DNA of 64,000 nucleotides, from the NCBI GenBank assembly GCA_029207755.1, contig JARCOQ010000006.1:8338013-8402012 (forward strand), written 5' to 3'. The stretch comes from Chamaea fasciata. Lineage: Eukaryota; Chordata; Aves; Passeriformes; Sylviidae. This document shows, in pieces, positions 12,963 to 24,740 of the stretch. Positions within the stretch are counted from its first letter, which is position 1. Each line of letters starts with the position of its first letter. Below the pieces are notes generated by a model, which was given only the letters and a program-made list of their open reading frames with translations, was not told the origin of the DNA and made no database searches. The position numbers and the translations under genes were made by a program.

Positions 12963-13085
12963 GAGTCAGGGTGGCTGAGCTGTAAAGAGAAATAACGCAT
13001 GATGCTTTTTGTGCTGTGATAAACAGGAAATTTGTGTCTGGGCTCATTTCTACTCTCTAACAAGAGGGCTGCTTCAACAGTTGAA

Positions 13086-15251
13086 AGCTTGCTTTAAGGG
13101 TATTTCATGCTCCAGCTCCAAAATGAAGCAGTGGTGAGGAAATACCATGGTCAGCAAACATCTTGTTCCACCCTTCAGATGGAATGAACATGGGCCATCC
13201 TAACCTGGCAAGCATAAGGCTCACAGTAAATATCTGTGAGGGTCAGCAAAGGAAATAACCTGGGGACTCTCCTTGTTCCCTGCAGGAGCTATTGGGATGG
13301 CTTAGATATACTTCAAGTGCTTTAGGGTATGAACAACTAATAATAATTCTCTTTTAGTTTATGCCCAGGAAATTCTCAATTATTATGACCTGCAGCAAAA
13401 TAACAGGTGTACAATGATGTGCTGGTTGTGGATTTGTTATAGTCTGTTGTTATAAATAAGTCCCATCTGCAGTTATTGCTCACATTAATCTCTATGTTCA
13501 ATCCCTGGGTTTGATGTTTACTTCCAGCTTGATATCTAATTAAATATTGTCGAAATAAAGCTATTACTGGTGCCATGTGTTAATGTAAGCGCTGTGTTTA
13601 GTGTGTTCACTGGTTGGGTGCATTTAGATTGAGATGCAGACCTCACACAGGAAAAAACCAAAAACCTTTGGAGAACCCTCAGGGTGGGCATTGCAGTGCA
13701 GCAAAGCTTTACCTTAGGTTATCACTTCTCCCATCAATGACTCAGACTCTTTCCCACCACTTGCATTTCAATGGGCTTGTGCCTCATTCTGGGTAACCTG
13801 CAAATCTGTGCTGGGGAAGCCAGTCCTTCAAAATGTCTCTGGAGATCTGTGTTCATGGCAAAGGGGTAATGTTTGGGGGTTAGTTAGGACACTGTCAACA
13901 CTTCATTAAGACTGCTTCCTGTTTGGCTGGCATTTTCCTTGCACTGAAATGCTTGTTAATACTTGCACCAGGAATAGCAAATATGCATTTGAATATTTTG
14001 GTATTCATTAAAAGTCCTTTCCTCCTTCTGCATGTTGATGCTTTATTTCCAATACTATCAGGATTGTCCAAAGACATTAAAGTAGCAGATTCTGCCAGGA
14101 AATAAAAAAAAACTGAGGTTTTTTTTTTTTTTTTAACTCCTGTTTCATAACATTTTCCATCAGTTTAACCATCTCATGTGTCTGGCATACAGCCTCCTTC
14201 CCTTTGTCAGTCTGAGCCTCCTGGGATTCCTAGACAAAGCCTCTTTTTGCAGAAGGAACTACAAGTTTAGGTTGGAAGTCTGATTTTTGATGGCAGTCAA
14301 TGCATTTGATAAACGTACCTTTAATGGCTGTCACAACAGGAACACAGTTCAATTCTAATTTTTATTTCCTTTCCCCTCTGAACTTTGCTGTCATCAGAAA
14401 TGGAATTCTGGAAAGGAATTTTGTAGATATTTTAGGACATGTACTCATTCCTTCACTGTAGCTTGTCAGTCACATGTAATGGGAAAGATGAAATCACTGT
14501 ACAGATAGACAGGAATGCATTGCCTGAAGGCAGCTTTGCCTTACAATTAATAATTTTACCTATCGTTTTGCACCAAACTTTTCTTCTACATAACAGGAAG
14601 AAGTGCTGTGACAATGAGATACCTTGTGTTCATCATAAACTTGATTTATCCAGCACTGCCTTTGAAGAATACCTGGAATGGTCACACTGTTTCAGCTGTC
14701 CCTAAACAGTTTTATTGCCTTTTCCACAACCCCTTACACAGGAAGGAAGGCAGGATGTCTAAAAAAATGTACAACAGGGTGGAAAAAACATGCTGTTCTG
14801 CCAGAAGCATCAAGTGCACTCCAGGGCTGAGGTCCTTGCCCCATTTCTAGGTATTTTCACTTGTCCAGCTGAGGTCCTTTAGCCTTTAGTGTGAAAAAGG
14901 AGCATTTTAAAGTGTGATTTATCTGCCCAGGTTTAGATGCCTGTTTCAGAACAAGATGAATAGCACTGTTAGTGTCTCCTCCTCCTCTCTGTTACCTATT
15001 AAGGGAGTGCAGGACAACAAGATACAGTGCAGTTATCTACACCAGGAATGTCTGCTTTTGCTCAGATTAATCCCATTCCTGATATCTTGACTTCAAGTCA
15101 CCAACATACTCTTCAGCCTGACACCATCAGTTCCATGAAGCATAAAACTGGGCCTACGGCTAACAGAAATGATGGATATTGTGTCTCAATATCCTGGAAT
15201 AAATCAGGAGAATTGTGCTTGCAGCTAAAGGCTGGGTTGGTGAGGGCTCAC
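13086..15251. other. Unique non-coding DNA, no gene seen
   Basis: No recognisable gene. At 14104-14134 an A9 run, the spacer CTGAGG and a T16 run form a simple inverted repeat. The open frame at 14439-14705 on the plus strand has no convincing splice context. Confidence 0.5.
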
Positions 15252-15427
15252 CTGTGCCTGGCCCATCTTAGGAGAAAGACACCAGGCCATAAATCCCCTA
15301 CCATTGCCATTAGCAGCCTTGCTCAATTTTTTTAGGTGATTTCTTTCAGTGAACAAAGACAAGTTTAACTTGGTGAGGAATGGTTTGAAAGGAGATTCCA
15401 GTACAATTTCCCTTTCCATTTTTACAT
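15252..15427 (-). CDS. Candidate internal exon of an unidentified gene
   Basis: On the minus strand a strong acceptor (pyrimidine run TTTTTTTCTCTGTGTAG) precedes 15427, and a consensus donor CAG|GTGAGC lies at the other end (GTGAGC at 15251-15246). The 176-nt interval is open in one frame: it enters with two bases of a split codon (phase 1) and leaves on a codon boundary. The peptide starts VKMEREIVLESPF and ends PKMGQAQ. I recognise no domain. The different entry and exit phases mean it could not be a cassette exon that preserves frame. Chance matches of this size occur in AT-rich introns, so this stays tentative. Confidence 0.22.
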
Positions 15428-17477
15428 CTACACAGAGAAAAAAACCCAGTTTATTTCTTGACATTGTCACTGAATTTGCACTGAATTTGTGTAATTTTTG
15501 CAACTTTGTGTGACTGTAAGGAAATAAGTAGTTGAATGTCTCAACACAGATCCTACCTGTCTGTGAACCCTTGCACAGACAGTGTGGAAATGGTTACAAA
15601 AAGACACTGGTTTCCTTACTTAATTTGCCGAATGATCTGAAAGGAGGCTTTACAGGAATCACAGAAAAACTTGGATATAACAGCGGGTTGGCAATCCAGG
15701 AACCCTTTTCCTTCTGTTTTAAGCAGAGCCCTCCAGAGGTTGCTGCAGACTGCTCTGGTCTCCTTCTTATTTATTAGAAATTATTAGAAAACTAAAATAA
15801 AATACATTCACTTTGTCACAGGAGAGATTCTTGTAGTAAATGCCTTTTAATTCCCTACCAGATAGGAAGTGACCCAGAAGTGTTCTGGTTACCTTGACAA
15901 GCTAAAAATGGATAAACTTTAGAACCTCATGGGTTGTGATTATTTAAACAGACTCTGGCCCAAGCTAGACCAGCATAGCTGAGGTTTAGGATGTACTGGT
16001 GGATCCAGGCACACTTGGGTTAGCTGGGACAGAGCTGGGACTGATAATCCAAGGGTTCAGCACCATTCACAAGAAATAACCTTGTATTGTATGGAATGGA
16101 AATAATCATTCACAAGCCTACCTGCACACCTCAACAGCTACGCTGAACTGAATGTTCCGCCCAATTCCTCTACAATGTCACCATTCCTGTCACCTGCCTA
16201 TTGCAGTTACTTGCTGAATGGCAGCACAGATATACCCAAATTTTGTAGAGAATGGTCCCCTGTGGCAAAAGTTACCAGCAGAATAAAGCAGCAGCACTGC
16301 CTGTGTGCCTGGCAATCTTCTAAATAAAGCCTCTGCATGCTCATTTCTAGCAGTTTCAAATTCAGCAAGAAAAGCTGGTCTGATTAGCCTGAAGTGGAGG
16401 TAAATCTCCGTATGAGAAGTACCCTCCAAATAACAGGCTTTGAGGCCTTTTATTAGCAAAAAGGTCATTGATGGTTTAATGCCCATTTCCCAGATGCCAC
16501 ATTAATGAGAATAAACTCATTTAAAAGATTTGTGATAAGTAATTAAGCTACTGAAGGACTACTTCAGCACATTCCCCATCACTCCAAGGGCAAGGAAGAA
16601 TGAAAGGAATGTTTTCCTGTGTGAGCAATAATGAGAGAGGAAGGAGGCTTGTTACTCTTTTTTGCCTGGGTGTATTGGTGGGCTAGTTCTTCCTTCCACC
16701 ATACCTGTTTGCTAAAGCTGGGTGCACTGTAAATGAGAATAAAGCTTTATAAATGACTCTTGCAGAGGCTTCTAGGGCCCTTGTGCTGTGTTAATTGTGC
16801 AGAGAAACTGAGAGAGTCACTGGCAGCCGTGGGATCTGTGTATCACCCATGTCTGTAGAGGAGGGACCTCTGTGTCCTAGAATGAATCCAGCAGGAGTTG
16901 GAACTCCTTAACAAACTAGGTCAGAGTCCCTGGAACAATACCTTTGGCCAAACGAAGCAACACAATGCCTCTATTTTTTCAGCTACTATGCACTGAGGAA
17001 CCAGGTAGTTTTGTCTTTATGGCCCCTGGACCTATAATATAATGAATTTTTACTATATTAACTTCTTCCCTGTTGACATCCATCCTCCCGAATCTTTCAC
17101 ATTTTCTTAGTTTTCCATTTTGTTCTATTTAGAAGCCACAGACTTTCCTGACTCTTCCTTGCCCACCCTCCAGGAAAAAAAACCGCAGAAACTAAAGACT
17201 GAAGGGTAAAAAGCAAACCCCACATACCCTACACTTTTTTGTCGTCCAGTTTTACATCAGAACTGGTTCAACACATAAGGAATTAAATAAAAAATGAGTT
17301 TCACTCAGACAAAAATTTTGATTTTGAAAGGTTATTTTAAAGCTAAGCCATTTAAATTGCTCAAAGTAATGTCTTCCTATATATTTTCATTTGGAAATTG
17401 AGTTTTCAACAAGATCACTTTTTTCCTCCCCCAGATTCTTTGGGTGATTGAAAGACAAGAAGCTCTACTATTTGCAC
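15428..17477. other. Unique non-coding DNA, no gene seen
   Basis: No recognisable repeat or gene. The minus-strand frame at 16190-16486 has no splice signals that I could support. Confidence 0.5.
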
Positions 17478-17767
17478 TCATAAAGCACCGGCATGACTTA
17501 ACTTCACTCTCCCTTGGCCCAAGGAATTCTGAATCAAAATGAGAAATGTTTTCCTAGAATCTCGGTCAGCATGATTGTGGATTTCACTCTTTATAAAAGC
17601 AATCATTTCCTCCACCAGCACTTTCTGAAGACAGCTGAAGTGAGGATTTTCTTTTTTAAAAGAAATAATTCTCTGAGAGACCTCAAGAACTGAATCCCAG
17701 ACCTCATGGTCAGACCAAGAAAAGTGAGTTTGTAAATTGAACCTCTTTGGTTGTGCCTCTGCTGCTG
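17478..17767 (-). CDS. Candidate terminal exon of an unidentified gene
   Basis: On the minus strand an acceptor TTTTCATTGCTTTTCAG precedes 17767 and is followed by three further CAG triplets, so tandem NAGNAG-type acceptors are possible. The frame then stays open for 95 codons to a stop at 17478. It enters with two bases of a split codon (phase 1). The peptide is rich in charged and aromatic residues and looks helical, with segments such as FSWSDHEVWDSVLEVSQ and LVEEMIAFIKSEI. I recognise no family. No good donor lies inside, so it would be a last exon, but I see no clear AATAAA just downstream. The same frame also runs 26 codons into the putative intron, which weakens the case. Confidence 0.28.
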
Positions 17768-18221
17768 CTGAAAAGCAATGAAAATGTGCTGAGTGTGGAG
17801 CACCAGGCATAGGGTTGTTTTGTCTCAAACATTCTGACCATTTCACAGGAAAAGTGTAATTAGAAGTAACTTTAGGTATCCTGTGGAAGTGTGTTGTAAA
17901 ATATTAAGGGCTTGTTAGCCAGAATTTTTGAGAAGTTTGTAGGAGGACTGGGGAATTGGATTAAGTCCTTGTAAAATTAATATCTTGTTGGCCAAACTCC
18001 TTGAGAATAAATAGTGGGCTGATTGCTGGAGTTTAAGGCTACTTTATAATAAAAACATAAGAGTTCCCTGGCATTGGGCTGGAGTCTTTGTTCAGTCTTA
18101 GGATAATTTATAACAAACATTGTGCCCCATGTCCATGGGTCATGACACCGAGGCATTAAGTGACTTGGAATATCTGGAATAAATCTGTTGGGTTGCCTTC
18201 ACCTGCTTTGGTAATGTCTAC
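17768..18221. other. Non-coding DNA with a weak internal duplication
   Basis: Two related segments about 77 bp apart share the pattern 'cttgttagccagaatttttg' (near 17910) and 'cttgttggccaaactccttg' (near 17984). This may be remnant repetitive DNA. No gene is seen. Confidence 0.35.
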
Positions 18222-18612
18222 GCAGAATACTGGGGTTGTTTAGCCTGGAGAAAAGGAGACTCAGAGGTGACCTTATCACTCTCTACAATTCCCTGAAAAG
18301 TGGCTGTAGTCAGGTGTGGGTTGGTCTCTTTCTCCAGGCAGCAACTGACAGAACGAGAGGACACAGTCTTAAGCTGTGCCAAGGGAAATATAGGTTGGAT
18401 ATAGGGAAAAAGGTTTTTTACAGAAAGGGTGATAAAATATTGGAATGTCCTGCCTGGGATGGTGGTGGAGTCACCATCCCTGAATGTGTTTACAAGAAGA
18501 CTGGATGTGGCACTCAGTGCCATGGTTTAGTTGAGGTGTTAGGGCATGGATTGGACTTGATGATCTTGGAGGTCTCTTCCAACCCAGGGATTCTGTGATT
18601 CTCTGATTCTGT
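18222..18612 (+). mobile_element. CR1 LINE 3' fragment
   Basis: CR1 in order: 'ttgtttagcctggagaaaag', 'aggtgaccttatcactctct', 'cagaacgagaggacacagtc', 'taggttggatatagggaaaa', 'aaatattggaatgtcctgcc', 'gtggtggagtcaccatccct', 'tggacttgatgatcttggag', then 'gattctgtgattctctgatt' at the 3' end. It is longer and better preserved than most others here. Confidence 0.94.
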
Positions 18613-21600
18613 GTGTGTGATTGATAACTGTGAGATTTGAGCCTCATTTGTGTTATGGCTGGCTGGAGGCAGCTGTGGTGCATTTGGGCAGCTGAACTTC
18701 AGCTAAGCATTCACAGCTTGCAGAAAAATGGCTGACATTTGTAAGGGATGTGCAGTGTTTAAAGATCACTGATTTAATATCTTTTAAGAGATCCCTAGGT
18801 GTGGATGTTTTCAAGTAAAGATCCTGGGAGTTTTTAAGTCAATGGATTTGTTTAGCTAGTGGAGTGAGTTCTTTTTGGCTAAACATATGGGAACTTTTCA
18901 GCCTAATTGGTTTGCAGCTGTACATCACTTTCATGCTGGAGAGAGGCCTGGTCTCTCCAGGAGGCTATTTATTCTACTTTCCCTAAAGCTCTGTCTATAA
19001 AGGAATAAATGCCCAGTGGTTAAGATGTTAGTTTGATACTGAGTTCTGATTTAATTAATTCTATGAAGGGCTGGCTGGATGCTTCTCCAGGAAGCCACAC
19101 GGAAATAAAATTTGCATCAGTTATAATTGAATCCACAAAATATGACTCTGACAGATTTTGGTCCCACTTTACTTTATTCTCAGACTATGTTTGTTAAATT
19201 AACACAGCCATTTATATAATTCTGGCACTTTAAACCCCAATGTCTGGGGTTCAGGAAATGCATCGGAATTCCTGTGCTGAGTAATCCATGAAGTTTTCTA
19301 ACATACTGTATTTATGACCAAAGGTGTTGGAAACAACAAACTGGATTTTCAGACCTAGTTACACATACAGCTTTTGATGTCTATGGAATTAATATTAGAA
19401 ACAGGGAATGTCGTTTGTTCTTGATACCTTCTCAATTATTTTGTAATTACTGTTTTAGGATCTTTTTGGTCAGAGGTTACACTGGGACCACTGTAATACT
19501 TATCCAACTTCTGTTATTTTTAATAATCACTTCATGAAATTTGGCATATTTTTGTCCACTATGGTTCAAGATGGGAATGCTCTGAACGTGAAATATGGGG
19601 GCAAGAAAAGTAATTTTTTTAATAGGTCCTGTATTTTGAGATTTGATTGTGAGTGATTCCTTATTCCTTACATACATTGTTAATTTCTTCTATAATTTGT
19701 TTCTTATATGATACCTTTTTTCCAGATTTATTCTTAATATTTCAAATTCTTGTCCCTGCTTTCCGCCACTCTTTGTTTATCCATTATCTACCACATAATC
19801 TGTTTTCCTCTGCTTTTATTCTTTTTTGTCTAAAAGTTTTCTAACTTATTGTTTGATGTTTTATTCTATACACAGTTGAACCAAGAATTCCCATATCTCC
19901 TTTGTAAATAAGCAACAAAACAACAAAAACTACAAACCACGCATAGCACAGCACAAAACAAAATACACACATATTTCTTTTTGAGTAAATATCAAAAAAT
20001 TTGATTGTTGTCAATAGCAAAGAGCATGAGTGACAGAAAATCCTGAGGGTTTTCAAAGACATTTTCCTATTCTATAATTTTACAGATTAATATATGTACT
20101 AAAAATGCTGGGATGTAGAAATAAACGTTTGGAAATTAGAGGCACTTGCCCTAGTCAGTAAGATGTACTAAGGGAAGGGTGGTCAAAGCAGCTGGCCAAA
20201 GCAGCTTTTTGAAAGCAGAATGGTTGGAAATTCACATGAAAGAAATGACCAAAAGTTCAAAATTACCAAAACATTCACTTTTGAAACTGGAATGTGCTGG
20301 TGGCATCATTGTAAAGCTGTCAAACTATTTGTTTTTGTTGTCCAAACAAATTTAGGACAAAAATGAATGGGGAAACCAGGGAAAGCAGAGAATTGGACTT
20401 AAAACCTGAAGTAGAAGCTTGTAGAATACATAGAGCAGCACAGTTAAAGACTAAGTACAAAAGATATGCACTTTATAATAAAACAGATTTATTTAGCAAA
20501 ATGGCTTCTTTTGTCCTTAAAACCTGTGAATCTACTACTCTGCTCATGGAAGGAACCAACTGTTGCTCACACATGCTGGATCAATGCCCTCTGAAGGGAA
20601 AACACGACAGTTCCTGTGGAAATCTGAATTAAGACAGATCATCTGGCAGAATAAAAAAAAGCTCTGGAAAAAGAGTGAATCCTTGAAGAACAACTTATGC
20701 TGATGGAACAACCAAAACCAAGTGGAGAAGTGATATTCCCCAGGAATGGAAGGGGCACCAAAAAAAAACCTAAACCTTTCATTTAAATAATATTTAGAAT
20801 TGTGTGTTTTCCTCTTCCCCATATTAAAAATAAACTAGGACATTAGGGAAAAGACCTATTCTTATTTAAATAGTTATGTAACCAGCACAAGTGGTAATGC
20901 ATTCCTGTAGCTTACACCACCATTAAGCACTTATAAATAGGAGACTATGGCAATAACTGGAAAAAAAAGCTGGGTGAAAAGAGTTTATTTCTTCCAGAAC
21001 ATGACTAATGTGATGTTAGTTACTGTTCAGAAACATATGAAGAGGTAGAGCAATGGAATCCTTTGTTTAAATCAAGTTGTCTGATGAGAAATCCCTTAGA
21101 ATTTTACAGAACAATCATGTGAATAAATTGTTAGTTGTGAGCAGCACATGTAGCTAAATATATAGATTATGGATTTTTTTTTTTTAAATGTAGTAATGTA
21201 GTGGTACTGATACTTTGCACCCAAATTACAACCAGGCCAGAAGAGAACTGTAACAGATCAAAGATGAAGATCCTGGGCTTCAGTCTGTCAGAAATTGCTG
21301 TCAGAAGTGTTGCACTGGTAAACTTTTCATGGTAGAATATTTACCCACTGCCCTAACTGTAGTGGTGCTGGTCTAGTTCTGAGTGTAATTCTTCTGAGTG
21401 TAATTCTTTATTCCTCCTGAGAAAGAGGTGTGGATTGGAAGAAATAAGGTTTGCAGGTTCCATTAATTTATCTTTTATGTCACTCATTAGGGAAAACTGC
21501 TTTTGGCCGGTGGTTGGCAGTGCTTTCAGAACAAGCAGCATTCCACTCATCAGAAGTACTGATCCAGAAATGCCCTTGATCAGTATTCTCGACACCAGAT

Positions 21601-22089
21601 TAACACTGTGAGTACAGCTGCTATGTAAAATGAACTGTGTCTGACAAGTACAGTTGTATTTAATTTTAATTTTTACCTCTATGATGGACAGAGATACGAC
21701 ATAGTAGATAGCAAAAACTTTACACTGAGGAATAATTTTAACACTGTCAGGAATACTGTTCAGAAGGTATCTGACTTTCTCAGTGTCTATCCTAGATTAC
21801 TGCCAATGAAACTTACTCTGCTACTAGTTTTTGCCAAATCTTCTGTTCTGTCAGCAGTGAAACAAGATTATTTCAGAGGTGGCACAGAGTTATTGTGCTC
21901 TTCTCACACTGTGAATTTGTTATATTATCACTTCCTCCAAAGATTTTCCTTATTTAAGCCCACAGAAACATTTGTTGATCTGCTTTTACGGAGTCCATAG
22001 CAACAGAGTTTTCATTGCTTCCGAAATGATTTAATTTCAATAAACTAAGAAGTATTAAACATGAACAAGCTCATTTTCCTTTATTAGGG
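18613..22089. other. Mostly unique non-coding DNA
   Basis: No gene identified. 18860-19115 contains a TATAAAGG word (about 18998) and an AATAAA word (about 19106) with a short palindrome CCTGGTCTCTCCAGG; it might be an old LTR, but ends and TSD are not visible. A perfect 15-bp duplication lies at 21377-21406. Remaining open frames look random. Confidence 0.45.
21377..21406. repeat. Perfect 15-bp tandem duplication
   Basis: TTCTGAGTGTAATTC occurs twice head to tail with no mismatch. This suggests a recent slippage or duplication event, because surrounding old repeats are far more diverged. Confidence 0.9.
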
Positions 22090-22094
22090 AATTA

Positions 22095-22300
22095 GACATT
22101 TAGGAGGAAGAAGCTCTTTTCTGTGAGGGTGGGGAGGCCCTGGCCCAGGGTGCTCAGAGAAGCTGTGGCTGCCCCTGGATCCCTGAAAGTGTCCAAGGCC
22201 ATGTTGGATGGAGCCTTGAGTAACCATGGCAGGGAGGTGGAATTAGATGGTCTTTAAGGCTTCTTCTAACACAAACTATTCCATGATTCTATTCAATGAT
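22095..22300 (+). mobile_element. CR1 LINE 3' fragment
   Basis: Holds 'gtgagggtggggaggccctg', 'ggtgctcagagaagctgtgg', 'gtccaaggccatgttggatg', 'taaccatggcagggaggtgg' and a 3' tail with 'ccatgattctattcaatga'. It is truncated at the 5' side. Confidence 0.9.
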
Positions 22301-22999
22301 TTTTATTCCACATTGCAATCTGTTAAAAACCTCCTAAATCATCTCCTGGAGGAACACAATCAAAAAAGACCAAGCAGAGCCCTTGTGATCAAATCCAACA
22401 GTAGACATTTTGGGAACAGCACATTGTTCATTGACTCCACCTCTGTGCCTCCTAGTTTATCTCATCACTTCAGCCTCTTTTAATTTGCTTTAAATGCTTA
22501 CATTAGATTTCCTGATTTTTTAAAAAAATTCATCATTATCACTTGCAGAAGGCATCTTAGAAGTCCCCCAGAGGACTGCTGGATGTAGCAAAGGACAGAC
22601 ACATAGATTGAAACATCCAGAGTGGTCCAGGGCGGCCAACCAATGCACAAAGGAGATTTTTACGTGTGAGAAATCTCACTGTAAGCACAGTGGGCACTTG
22701 AGCTTCTGCACCTGAAGATGAGGATGGACAGCATCTCGTGCTGGAATTAACTGCAAGTGAAGCTACAGAGCTACTTAACAGCCAAGCCCCTGCAACTGTC
22801 AGCAATGTCCAACCCACCAGGAGCAGTCCCTGGGGATCTTTGCAGGATCAGCAGGCTCTGAAGTGGCTTTGCAGAGTGACAACAAGTACCCCACATCACG
22901 GCTCCTCATGCAGGGCACAGCACACAATATTTAAGTTTTTCTGCTTCTCAGCTGACTGCTGCAGCACTTTAACTGGTTTCACTCATTCACAAAAAAGAT
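22301..22999. other. Unique non-coding DNA, no gene seen
   Basis: Mirror-image open frames at 22557-23001 have no supporting signals. No recognisable repeat lies between the two CR1 fragments. Confidence 0.45.
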
Positions 23000-23225
23000 G
23001 ACCTTGTTCCATCCCCTGCCATAGACAGGGACACCCTGCACTAGACCAGGTTTCTCAGAACTCCATTCAGCCTGGCTGTGAGCACTTCCAGGGATCCAGG
23101 GGCAGCCACAGCTTCTCTGAGCACCCTGGGCCAGGGCCTCACCACCCTCACAGGAGAGGATTTCTCTCTAACACCTAGTCAAAATCCCTCCTCTTTTAGT
23201 CTAGTCTGTTTCCAGTCACCTTTGC
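23000..23225 (-). mobile_element. CR1 LINE 3' fragment
   Basis: Reverse-complement CR1: 'catcccctgccatagacagg', 'cattcagcctggctgtgagc', 'acttccagggatccaggggc', 'gccacagcttctctgagcac', 'cctcaccaccctcacaggag'. The orientation is opposite to the CR1 at 22.1 kb, about 700 bp away, so the two could pair as an inverted repeat. Confidence 0.9.
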
Positions 23226-24735
23226 ACTTTTTCAATTTATAGATAGATCCAATTTTCATGCAGAAATGCGATCATGATGATCAACCTTTTTACAAAAGGA
23301 CTTTATTGACAGTAAGAATTTTTTTGTTGAAGGGAAAGGAGGGAATGAAACTTTTCTAGCAAATCCAGCCTGCCTGGAGGAAAGCTGGAGGGGAATTTGA
23401 GTTATCCTTGTATTCTCAAAAATTTTTCAGTTGCTGATGAAAATTTCCCTCATGGATTTGTTTAGTATCGGAGTGGTGCACATTGTGCACTCAGCTTTAG
23501 ACAAGATTCTGCTGCCTACTCTTTCTGTTTCTTCCATTTTTTTTTTTTTTTTCTAATGGACAGAGAAACAGGCAATTCCAGGAATCAGATGTTTAAGATG
23601 GGTCATCTAAATGGCTTCCAAGAAAGACTCTGTTTCTCTCCACTGATTAGAAAGGGAGTTCAGAGATTAAGTTCAGTTGCAAGCGTTTATCCTCTGATTT
23701 CTATGCTAAGAGAGAATCCCAACCCATTCTGTGAATTCCATGAGAACCCCTGGCACTCATGGCTGAATTAGCACACAGGGCAAACTGAAGTGGATAAAAT
23801 ATTATTTTCTCCCTTATATGTGTGTTCTTTGTTTTAATTGTTTTCTCTGTATCTTGTCCTGTACACAGATGTTGTGAGTGTTCTTTTACAAGGTTTGTTT
23901 TTTCATCATCCTCTAAAAAATCTTCAGAAAAGATTGATTTATTTAGGAAAGTTTCTTTTCCCCTGAACATCTGTAATGGCTGTAACATTAAACTTCATTT
24001 TGCACACCATACTGGTGCAAAAGTCTAGTCTAGAATCTTCTTTTAAGATAATTTACTGTTCATTTACATAAAACCCATTTGTGTTAAAGATGACAATGTG
24101 GGCAGGGAGCAGAGAGGTATCATTAAACATGTGAGATGAAGTTGGCTTGTCAAGTTTAACTTTGTTTTTTTTATACCCTGCTGAGTTTTTAGATGCAGCC
24201 AATGTCTTAAGGACGAGAGGAAGAGGGGATGAATCAAAGTGAATCACACCTTATGGTTTTTCTTGTGTTTGGACAGCTGTCTGTTGCATATGAAATAAAG
24301 ACCAAGGCCTAGACATGTCAATTACAGTGGGAAGCATCCTGAATGATATAAAAAGTTAGTGAAGTCAAGCTGTAAAGAAACTTTGGAAGGTATTGAGAAC
24401 TTTCTAGTAACTCCAACAAAGTCACGTACTGAATAAAAATTAGCTCTGAAGTGTGGATGCTTCTCTTTACCATCTACAGCTCCAGCATTTTAATATGGAT
24501 TTAGTCTCTTTTCATATTTTAGAAAAGTCAGTGTAAGAGACACAACAAAAGTCACAGCAAACCTCCAATCTGGTTTGTAAGAATCAAAAACTCATCAAAA
24601 AGAAAGTGTTAAATGCTCCAAATTATGTATGAAATTACCAGGGTATTCCATATTCCTGTGGTGCACCCTAGAACAATTTGTTCAGTTTTGAATTGCTTTC
24701 TGAGAAAAGTATAAGCAGCAGCTGGGATATTTTAC
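23226..24735. other. Unique non-coding DNA, no gene seen
   Basis: Contains a poly-T run near 23537-23552. The opposing open frames at 23701-24028 show no splice context that I can support. Confidence 0.45.
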
Positions 24736-24740
24736 CTATT

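Larger units (their letters stand above)
12535..13079 (+). mobile_element. Solo ERV LTR with 6-bp TSD (family A, copy 1)
   Basis: Starts TGTAGGAGAAGGG and ends GGGCTGCTTCAACA. It is flanked by GCTGAA (12529-12534) and GTTGAA (13080-13085), a 6-bp target duplication with one mismatch. That length is typical of betaretrovirus-like (ERVK) insertions. The U3 part holds an AP-1 word, a CCAAT box and a TATA-like box in promoter order. Downstream lies a degenerate 27-bp tandem repeat (12787-12962). Two more copies in reverse orientation lie near 55.1 and 59.5 kb. No internal viral sequence adjoins it, so it is a solo LTR. Confidence 0.85.

Noticed and set aside
18613..19115. Possible old LTR with TATA-like and AATAAA words
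   Set aside because: No TG/CA ends, TSD or recognised wording; mentioned only as a possibility in the block description.
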